Source: Accumulibacter sp.
Lineage (GTDB): Bacteria; Pseudomonadota; Gammaproteobacteria; Burkholderiales; Rhodocyclaceae
Length of the DNA stretch: 64,000 nucleotides
Assembly (NCBI GenBank): GCA_024235695.1
Contig: JACKLX010000001.1
Span: 186,001-250,000 of the forward strand
Direction: 5' to 3'
Shown here: positions 30,201-36,268 of the stretch, piece by piece
Position numbering within the stretch: the first letter of the stretch is position 1
Layout of the letters: every line of letters starts with the position of its first letter
Made by a program: the position numbers and the translations under genes
The notes under the pieces: generated by a model
Seen by the model: only the letters and a program-made list of their open reading frames with translations
What the model was told of the DNA's origin: nothing
Databases searched by the model: none

Positions 30201-30533
30201 CCCCTGCAGATGATCGAAATCCACGAGCCGATGCGGCTGCTGGTGGTCGTCGAACAGACGCTCGAACTGCTCACCGCGATCTACCAGCGGCAGCCGCCGC
30301 TGCGGGAACTGATCGGCAACGGCTGGGTAGTGGTGGTCGCCAAACACCCCGAGACCGGGGTCATGCACCTCTTCGACCCGGCGGCCGGCTGGCAGCCGTG
30401 GAACGACGCGGATGCCGACGCCGGCGCGGCGGCGCCGCCGCTGCCCGAGGTCGAGCGTTCGGTCGACTGGTTTGCCGGCCACCGTCAGGCGCTGCCGCCG
30501 GCGCTGCTGCGGCGGCCGCTGCCGGGGGGATGA
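27216..30533 (+). CDS. dabA: DabA-like inorganic-carbon accumulation protein (DUF2309)
   Basis: 1105 aa, the long form of the DUF2309/UPF0753 family. DabA is the cytoplasmic, beta-carbonic-anhydrase-like partner of an antiporter-type membrane protein; the pair is thought to drive one-way CO2 hydration with the ion gradient. The four zinc-site residues can be placed: Cys569 and Asp571 (FCMDDREEGSR), His762 (VIVGHGSDSRNN) and Cys777 (YDCGACSGRHGG). The His-Cys spacing of 15 equals that in characterised DabA. An N-terminal region (FVHHNTLHAFQHLPF) also matches the family. The GTG at 27216 directly follows the preceding stop, which argues for coupling. Confidence 0.92.
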   Translation: MVTPATPDAALTNGGPAPASEAPASLVRIKACLAELEHLLPAQAPLRDFVHHNTLHAFQHLPFAEACSTAARLTGGRPWLAEERCRELFRQGRINATDIDAALRQLPELRPDEVLCCSKERTLCRGEILQVALRHPSATLSPVQLRWQAEEHALFEALPADLDPAQRQRLLAAAGGVHEQAAVADLWAAACELHAAAVPMAVAAPAGDGLAELGWGRERVEGGRPGDDAADASHASALWLWQEMRAGLGERWTLAALLAHLCGEDLRTALQPTLIRHLGAHLDQGLAAWPNPARDQGFYAAWRHSAGNDWAWELDEFADARDDIALLPDDPLLVIDGELSRLDVAPAQRAAYLQRLALELPGWAGMFHWRESHAAQAGSGKAPVALSDLLAVRLLLERLHAEQLLQRLCGLPLRVSELGDYFTAQPAELWVRHARGSGRLPEELLDAVAPLLAGRPTDGVADWQRVWRLFRQPTAAMARRRGSPALAAWPLLALAQRLALSGRDLREIGAAGAAALLNCAGSLASAQRGLLWLLAYEHHYRQQILAALAANHGRVPATSGVIEAQFVFCMDDREEGSRRHLEEVNPAFETFGAAGFFGVPMFWQGIDDETPAALCPIVVRPTNTLREDPPAGAEEALRQHRRRRQLRLAWQEKLHQGSRRGWLQASLLTVAAGPAALLALLARTLAPSRFAALIDGRREAFERPVPGVPGLTAEAAEAARQASAEQPRRGFSEDEQLARVGGFLRSIGLTANFAPLVVIVGHGSDSRNNPHLAAYDCGACSGRHGGPNARVFAALANRPQVRARLAEQGLAIPPTTYFVGAEHNTCDESYLWYDLEQLPASHRQAFAALRADCARAAGLHAVERCRRFASAPRDPSPRQAQRHLADRRQDLAQARPELGHATVASAFIGRRTMSRGAFFDRRVFLISYDPLPDVDGRILEATLLAAGPVGAGINLEYYFSTVDNEGFGCGTKVMHNLAGLFGVMQGASSDLRTGLPLQMIEIHEPMRLLVVVEQTLELLTAIYQRQPPLRELIGNGWVVVVAKHPETGVMHLFDPAAGWQPWNDADADAGAAAPPLPEVERSVDWFAGHRQALPPALLRRPLPGG

Positions 30534-30537
30534 GCGC

Positions 30538-32091
30538 ATGAGCGGACTCGAAAGCGTCGTCGGCGCGCTCGGCCAAGCGACGCGCCTGCTCTGGCTGGTG
30601 CCGGTGCTGCCCTTGCTGGCGGCCGGGGCAATCGGCGTGCGCTTGCTCGCCTGCCCGCAGCACGGCGACGAGCACGAGCCGCTGACGGCGGCGCTGGCCA
30701 GCCACGCGGCGCTCGCCGCACTGGCGCTGCTGCTGCTTTTCGATCTGGCTGCCCTGGCCGGCGCCACGCCCGGGCATCTCGCCTTCGGCGAATGGCTGGC
30801 GATCGGCACGACGCCGGTGCGGCTATCGTTCATGCTCGACGCCTACAGCCTGCCAATGGCGACGCTGGTGACGCTGATCGTCTGGATCGCGCTGCGCTTT
30901 TCGGCGGCCTATCTGCATCGGGAGCGCGCCTTCCGGCGCTACTTCGTCGGCATGTCACTGTTTCTGGCCGGCATGCTGCTGATCGTTCTCGCCGGCAACG
31001 CAGTGCTCGCCTTTGTCGGCTGGGAACTGGCCGGCATTTCGTCCTGGCTGCTGATCGCCTACGCCTGGGAGCGACCACTGGCGACCGCCAACGCCCTGTT
31101 CGTGTTCGTCGCCAACCGCGTCGGCGACGCCGGTTTCCTGCTCGGCATCGGACTGGCAGTCTGGTCGGTGGGCACCGTCGACTGGTCCGGACTGGCCGGC
31201 GACGGGACGATGAGCACCGTCACGGCGCGGCTGCTGGCAGCGGGTTTCGTCCTCGCGGCACTGGTCAAGTCGGCGCAGCTGCCATTTACGCCGTGGATCG
31301 CACGCGCCCTCGAAGGGCCGACGCCGTCGTCGGCGGTGTTCTACGGCTCGCTGATGGTGCACGCCGGCGTTTTCCTGCTCTATCGGCTGCAGGGGCTGCT
31401 GCTGCAGGTGCCCGACATGATGGCGCTGCTGCTGGTGGCCGGCCTGTTGACCGCCCTGTACGGCGCCCTCTGCGCGCTGGTGCAGAGCGATGTCAAGTCG
31501 GCGCTGATCTTTTCGGCGGTCGGTCAGGTCGGCCTGATGTTCTTCCTCTGCGGACTGGGCCTGTTCTGGCTGGCGGCGTGTTACTCGGCCCTGCACGCGG
31601 CCTGGCGCGCCTACCAGTTCCTGCTGGCGCCGTCGTACATGCACCTCGTTCACCAGCCGGCGCGACCGGTACCGCACTGGCTGCGCGGACAGCGCTGGCT
31701 GTACACCGCGGCCCTGCAGCGCTTCTGGATCGAGGCCCTGGCCGGCAGCCTGCTGAGCCGCCCGACACTGGCGCTCGGCCGCGACGTGCGGACGCTCGAC
31801 GAGCGCGTCATCGACCCGCTGATCGGCGCGCCGCGCACCGATCGGCACGCCGTCAGCGGTGAACCGGAGGCCGGCGAACTGATTCGCGGCCATGGTCTGG
31901 CGGGGCGCGCGCTGCTGGCCTTCGCCAACCGCCTGCAAACGATCGAGGATCGCCTGCTGCTCAGCGGCGACGACGCGATGATGAGGCCGCTGCGACGCAT
32001 CGGCGCCTACGCCGACGCCATCGAGTTGCTGCTCGAACAACCGCGCTACCTGATGCTGATGGTCATGGCGACCTTCGTGGTGATCCTGTGA
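30538..32091 (+). CDS. NuoL/DabB-like antiporter subunit
   Basis: 517-aa polytopic membrane protein. The conserved Glu is in FVGWELAGISSWLLIAY and the Lys in LVKSAQLPFTPWI; EGPTPSSAVFYGSLMVHAGVFLLYR is the NuoL/DabB signature. It starts 4 nt after the dabA-like stop and is the best candidate for the direct DabA partner. A ~110-residue hydrophilic stretch (~380-490) precedes a final helix, which would sit where DabA could dock. Its stop overlaps the next gene (GTGA). Confidence 0.88.
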   Translation: MSGLESVVGALGQATRLLWLVPVLPLLAAGAIGVRLLACPQHGDEHEPLTAALASHAALAALALLLLFDLAALAGATPGHLAFGEWLAIGTTPVRLSFMLDAYSLPMATLVTLIVWIALRFSAAYLHRERAFRRYFVGMSLFLAGMLLIVLAGNAVLAFVGWELAGISSWLLIAYAWERPLATANALFVFVANRVGDAGFLLGIGLAVWSVGTVDWSGLAGDGTMSTVTARLLAAGFVLAALVKSAQLPFTPWIARALEGPTPSSAVFYGSLMVHAGVFLLYRLQGLLLQVPDMMALLLVAGLLTALYGALCALVQSDVKSALIFSAVGQVGLMFFLCGLGLFWLAACYSALHAAWRAYQFLLAPSYMHLVHQPARPVPHWLRGQRWLYTAALQRFWIEALAGSLLSRPTLALGRDVRTLDERVIDPLIGAPRTDRHAVSGEPEAGELIRGHGLAGRALLAFANRLQTIEDRLLLSGDDAMMRPLRRIGAYADAIELLLEQPRYLMLMVMATFVVIL

Positions 32092-33587
32092 GCGAATGGT
32101 ACTGGACTTCGCAGGCCGGCTACCCGCTGCTGGCAACGCTGCAGTGGCTGCCGCTGGCCGGCGCGCTGTTGCTGTCGATGATCCGCAGCGCGCCGCTGGC
32201 GGTGACTGTCGGCCGCCTGGTCGCGGCCGGCGAACTGCTGCTGGCGATCGACCTCTACGCGCGTATCGACGTTTCGACGCAGGTTCTGCAGTTTGCCGAG
32301 CGGCTGCGTCCGCTGGCCTATCATGCCGCCGTTGACGGCATCAGCGTGCTGTTCATCCTGCTCGCGGCGCTGCTCGGCCTGCTGCTGTCATGCTACGGCA
32401 TGGCCCGCCAGCAGATCACGCCGGTACGCCTGCTGGCCGTGCTGCTGGTGATCGAGTCGTCGCTGATGACCATGCTGACGACGATGAACCTGCTGTGGTT
32501 TGCCGGCGCTTCAGCCGTGCAACTGGCGCTGGTCGGCTACCTGCTGTGGCGCTGGGCGTCGGCCAGCGAGGAGCGCCTGGCGCTGTCGCGCTTCCTGCAA
32601 TATCAGTTGTTCGGCTGGCTGCTGTTCGTCGCCGGTTCGGTGGTCCTGGTCTGGAGCCACGTCGATGTCGTCGGTGGCCGCTGGAGCTTCGACCTCTTCG
32701 ACCTGCTGGCAACGCCGCAGCTCGACAAATACCAGTCGGCCGCCTTCTACCTGCTGTTCTACGGCCTGGCGATCCGCACGCCGCTGTTCCCGCTGCACGG
32801 CTGGCTGCCCAATTCGGCCGGCTACGGCCTGATCGCCGTCGGTCCGGTACTGCTGCTCGGCGTCAAGGTCGGCATCTACGGTATGGCGCGCTTCCTGCTG
32901 CCACTGACTGCCGAGGCGGTGGTGGTCTGGCAGCCGTACGTCGTCGCTTTCGCCATGGTCGGCGTTTTCTACGCGGCGGTGCTGGCTTTCCGACAGGCCA
33001 ACCTGCGCCGCCTGATGGCCTTTGCCGTGGTCAGTCATACCAGCCTGATCGTCATCGGCCTGTTCACCCTGCATGCCGCCGGACTGCAGGGCGCGCTGCT
33101 GCTGGCGGTGAACTTCGGCCTCGCGGTCACCGTGATGCTGATGATGATCGGCTACGTCTATCGGCGCGCCGGAACCACCAATCTCGATCGCCTCGGTGGC
33201 CTCTTCGATCGCGTTCCGTTCATCGCCATCGCCTTCCTGATCGGCGGCCTGGCGCTGCTCGGGATGCCGGGAACACCGGGTTTCGACGCTGTTCACCTGG
33301 TGCTCGAGGCGTCGATCGAAACCTTCGGCGCGCTGCCGACAATCGCCACCGCGCTCGGCAACGTCGCCGCCGCCGGCTTCCTGCTGTGGGCCTTTCAGCG
33401 CGCCTTTCTGGCGCCGCGGCCGAAGGATCTGCCGGCGCGCCGCATCGCCCGCACCGGCGCCATGGAATATTTCGTCGGCGGCGCGACGCTGCTGGTGCTG
33501 CTGATCGCCGGCTTCTACCCGGAGCCATGGCTGCAGCTGACCGACAGCGCAGCGCAGGCGCTCGCCGCCCATTTTCAGCATGAATGA
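32088..33587 (+). CDS. Degenerate NuoM/N-like antiporter subunit
   Basis: 499-aa polytopic membrane protein with the family fold (GMPGTPGFD near residue 390, PLFPLHGWLP near 232). The usual WEL motif with its channel Glu is missing: the segment at ~136-150 reads LLWFAGASAVQLALVG. The usual Lys before PLFPLH is Arg230 (LAIRTPLFPLH). A later Lys (GVKVGIYG) is kept. Loss of the Glu/Lys pair suggests it no longer pumps as a standard channel and may be structural. It starts with GTG overlapping the preceding stop and itself overlaps the next gene by 8 nt. Confidence 0.85.
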   Translation: MSEWYWTSQAGYPLLATLQWLPLAGALLLSMIRSAPLAVTVGRLVAAGELLLAIDLYARIDVSTQVLQFAERLRPLAYHAAVDGISVLFILLAALLGLLLSCYGMARQQITPVRLLAVLLVIESSLMTMLTTMNLLWFAGASAVQLALVGYLLWRWASASEERLALSRFLQYQLFGWLLFVAGSVVLVWSHVDVVGGRWSFDLFDLLATPQLDKYQSAAFYLLFYGLAIRTPLFPLHGWLPNSAGYGLIAVGPVLLLGVKVGIYGMARFLLPLTAEAVVVWQPYVVAFAMVGVFYAAVLAFRQANLRRLMAFAVVSHTSLIVIGLFTLHAAGLQGALLLAVNFGLAVTVMLMMIGYVYRRAGTTNLDRLGGLFDRVPFIAIAFLIGGLALLGMPGTPGFDAVHLVLEASIETFGALPTIATALGNVAAAGFLLWAFQRAFLAPRPKDLPARRIARTGAMEYFVGGATLLVLLIAGFYPEPWLQLTDSAAQALAAHFQHE

Positions 33588-35079
33588 ACTCGCTTCCTGG
33601 CCACTGCTGAGCACGCTGCTGGCCTTGCCGGCGCTCGGCGGGCTGGCGACGCTGGTGCTGCGCAATGCCCCCTGGGCGCAGCGGATCGCGCTGACCAGCG
33701 CGCTGTTGACGCTGTTCTGGTCGCTGCTGATCGTCGCCGTCTTCGACGGCAGCGAAGCGGGCTTCCAGCTGCTCGATTCGGCGCCCTGGATCGCCAGCCT
33801 TAAGGTCGGTTATCTGGTCGGCGTCGATGGCATCTCGCTGCTTTTTCTGCCGGCGACGGCGCTGCTGTTCGGTGCGGCGGTGGTCGCCGGCTGGCGCGTT
33901 TCGGCGACCGCGTCGCGATTGCCGCCAGGGCTCTACTTCGCCCTGCTGCTCTTGCTCGAAGCGGCCACCCTGGGCGTCTTCTGCGCCCTGGACACGATCC
34001 TGTTCTTCTTTTGCTGGGAATTGACGCTGCCACCGCTGTACTTCCTGGTCAGCCTGTGGGGCAGCGGCGCCGGCCGCCAGACGGCCGCCGTACGCTATTT
34101 CCTGGTGATGCTGGCGAGCGGCGTGCCGCTGCTGTTCGGGCTTCTGGCGCTGGCCTTCGGCGTCGCCGAGCAAGGCGCAGAGCTGACTTTCGACCTGCCG
34201 AAGCTGCTCGCCACGCCCCTGCCCGAAGGCAGGCAATCCGTCGTCTTCCTGCTGCTGCTGCTCGGCTTCGCCGCCAAGGTGCCGCTGGTGCCGGTGCACA
34301 CCTGGCTGCCGTCGCTGGCGATGGGCGCGCCGGCGGCGGTCACCGCGCTGATCGTCGGGCTCAAACTCGGTGCTTACGGACTGATCCGGCTGGCGATACC
34401 GCTGGCACCGATCGCCGCGCGCGAGCTGCACTGGTTGCTCGCCGGCCTCGGCACGCTGGCGATGCTCTACGGCGCGGTCGCCGCGCTGGCGCACAGCAAC
34501 CTGCGCGGCGTACTGGCCTATGCCAGCCTGTCGCACGTCGGGCTGGTGGTGCTGGCGCTGGCGACCTTCTCGGCGTCGGCGCTGCAGGGGGCAGTGCTGC
34601 AACTGCTCAATTTCAGCGTCGCTGCCGGCGGCGCTTACCTGGTGCTGGCCTTCCTGCAACGGCGCAGCGGCTCGACCGACATCGCGCAGCTCGGCGGCGT
34701 AATGCGCTGCATGCCGCGGCTGTCGGGTTTCTTCCTGCTCTTCGGGCTGGCCGGCATCGGCCTGCCGGGAACCAGCGGCTTCCCCGGCGAACTGCTGATC
34801 ATCGTCGCCGCGCTGCATAGCCACACCGGTGCCGGCCTGGCGGCGCTGTTCGGCACGGTGCTCGCCGCCGCCGCCTTCCTGGCGCCTTTCCGGCGCGCTT
34901 TCCTGGGGCCGCCCGGCAATCCCGATGTCGCCGCCGGCGAAGACCTGCTGCCGCGCGAACTGGCGCTGCTGCTCGTGCCGGCGGCGTTGATTCTGCTGAT
35001 TGGCGTCTGGCCGATGCCGATTCTGGAGGCGCTGCGGCCGACCAGCGAGGCCTGGGTGGCGGCGCTGGCTGGCTTGTAG
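33580..35079 (+). CDS. NuoM-like antiporter subunit, last gene of DAB-type operon
   Basis: 499-aa polytopic membrane protein. The channel Glu is present in FCWELTLPPLYFL and the Lys in GFAAKVPLVPVHTWLP; GLPGTSGFPGELLI lies near residue 395. This is a normal-looking NuoM/MrpD-like subunit, unlike its immediate upstream neighbour. It overlaps that gene by 8 nt and is followed by a hairpin terminator, which closes the operon. Confidence 0.88.
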   Translation: MNELASWPLLSTLLALPALGGLATLVLRNAPWAQRIALTSALLTLFWSLLIVAVFDGSEAGFQLLDSAPWIASLKVGYLVGVDGISLLFLPATALLFGAAVVAGWRVSATASRLPPGLYFALLLLLEAATLGVFCALDTILFFFCWELTLPPLYFLVSLWGSGAGRQTAAVRYFLVMLASGVPLLFGLLALAFGVAEQGAELTFDLPKLLATPLPEGRQSVVFLLLLLGFAAKVPLVPVHTWLPSLAMGAPAAVTALIVGLKLGAYGLIRLAIPLAPIAARELHWLLAGLGTLAMLYGAVAALAHSNLRGVLAYASLSHVGLVVLALATFSASALQGAVLQLLNFSVAAGGAYLVLAFLQRRSGSTDIAQLGGVMRCMPRLSGFFLLFGLAGIGLPGTSGFPGELLIIVAALHSHTGAGLAALFGTVLAAAAFLAPFRRAFLGPPGNPDVAAGEDLLPRELALLLVPAALILLIGVWPMPILEALRPTSEAWVAALAGL

Positions 35080-35114
35080 CGGCGCCTGCCGCGTCGTCAC
35101 GGCAGGCAACAGCG

Positions 35115-35141
35115 AAGCAAGGCCCGCGATGGGCCTTGCTT
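35115..35141. terminator. Bidirectional terminator hairpin
   Basis: AAGCAAGGCCC, loop GCGAT, GGGCCTTGCTT: a perfect 11-bp stem between the end of the antiporter operon and the convergent PEP-CTERM gene. The flanking A/T at the stem base (AAGC...GCTT) provides short U-runs in both directions. Confidence 0.75.
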
Positions 35142-35149
35142 GTGATCGC

Positions 35150-35986
35150 TCAGCTGATCGAACGCCGACTCCGGCGGACGTTGACCGCCGCGGCCATCGC
35201 CAGGAGCAGCAGCAGCCCGGTCGAGGGTTCCGGCACCACTCGCGGCAGCACCGGTTCACCGTAGATGAAATCGTCCATCACCACCAGATCGGTCGCGGTG
35301 TTGCCCTGCGCGAGAACCTGGTTACCGCTGGTGATGCGCGCGCGCGCGACGACGCTGCCCTCGCTGAAGCGCACGCCGAGAAAAGAGAGCGTCTCGTTGC
35401 CCGAGATGCTGGGTGCGAAGAACTGCCCGAGCGACTGGTCGGCGAGGTCGAAAAATTCGATGCCGGTGATGCTCGGCAGGTCGACGTCGGAGAACACCAC
35501 GCCGAAGCCGTTGGTCAGCGCCGCGCTTGCCGAGCCGGGAATGAAAAAGCGCACATCGGTAATGCTGCTGCCGAGCGCGGTGAACAGGCGCTGCGCGCTG
35601 AACGGCACAAACAGGTCCGGGTAGTTGGCGTCGATGTTGCCGAATTCGACCGGCGCAACGCCGGCGTTGGCGCTGACCTGCAGGCCGCTGCCCGGCGTCG
35701 ACAGTTCGACGCCGCGCGGGCTGTTGGCGTTGAAAAAGTTGCCCGGCAGGTTGTTCGGTGCGGCGAAGTTGTTGGGCACGCCGTCCCAGTTGATTTCGCG
35801 CCGACCGCTGCCGAAGGAACCGGCGACGTTGGCATTGAGCGGGCCGAGCGAAAGGCGGAAGGCGTCAACGGTTCCCTGGATCGCCGCGGCGTTGGCGCCG
35901 GCGGCCGACAGGACAACGGGTAGGGCTTGGACGCTCGCGGCGGCGCAGGCCAGCGCCGCGCCGAACACCATTCTTGAAATTGTCAT
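35150..35986 (-). CDS. PEP-CTERM exported protein
   Basis: 278 aa from the ATG at 35986, which follows AGGAG at good spacing. Sec signal (MVFGAALACAAASVQALP), a ~225-residue mature region rich in Gly/Asn/Ser with few charged residues, and a C-terminal sorting signal VVPEPSTGLLLLLAMAAA ending in a basic tail (RRSRR). The PEP motif, helix and arginines are the exosortase substrate signal; such proteins are surface or biofilm-matrix proteins. No exosortase gene is in the window. A near-consensus sigma-54 promoter lies 73 nt upstream. Confidence 0.92.
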   Translation of the reverse strand: MTISRMVFGAALACAAASVQALPVVLSAAGANAAAIQGTVDAFRLSLGPLNANVAGSFGSGRREINWDGVPNNFAAPNNLPGNFFNANSPRGVELSTPGSGLQVSANAGVAPVEFGNIDANYPDLFVPFSAQRLFTALGSSITDVRFFIPGSASAALTNGFGVVFSDVDLPSITGIEFFDLADQSLGQFFAPSISGNETLSFLGVRFSEGSVVARARITSGNQVLAQGNTATDLVVMDDFIYGEPVLPRVVPEPSTGLLLLLAMAAAVNVRRSRRSIS

Positions 35987-36058
35987 GGCTTGTCTCCTGC
36001 TGATGGGGAATCTGCGAAGCAGTTGGGCCGCTGGGGAAAAGCACGGCTCGTTCCGATA

Positions 36059-36074
36059 AGCAAAATTCGTGCCG
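36059..36074 (-). promoter_or_regulatory. Sigma-54 promoter for the PEP-CTERM gene
   Basis: On the minus strand CGGCACGAATTTTGCT matches TGGCACG-N4-TTGCW with only the first base changed, with exact GG-N10-GC spacing. Its position gives a leader of ~60 nt. PEP-CTERM genes in floc-forming relatives are controlled by RpoN with the PrsK/PrsR system, which fits. Confidence 0.75.
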
Positions 36075-36256
36075 CTTTCTAGGCGCATCTATTAATCAAT
36101 GACTTGGTCGCGACGTGAGGCAGCGCCGGTCGACCAGTGTAAAGCGGAGCGACAGCAACGGCCTTCGTCGAACGAACCTACGCGGTGGCCGCACGGCGTC
36201 GTTCTCGCGCCACAATCATCGCACCGCGACGGCTGGACGCGACCCGACCGATGACC

Positions 36257-36262
36257 TATGCT
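36257..36262 (+). promoter_or_regulatory. -10 element abutting the GGDEF-EAL gene
   Basis: TATGCT ends 6 nt before the ATG at 36269, with CTGGAC 18 nt upstream as a weak -35. Transcription from here would give a leaderless mRNA. Confidence 0.35.
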
Positions 36263-36268
36263 CGGGCA

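Noticed and set aside
25743-35079. Respiratory complex I operon
   Set aside because: Only antiporter-like subunits occur, with DabA; no NuoA-K core, redox or quinone-site subunits.
33220-35259. 679-codon minus-strand frame opposite the antiporter genes
   Set aside because: Gln/Arg-rich shadow of NuoM-like coding sequence.
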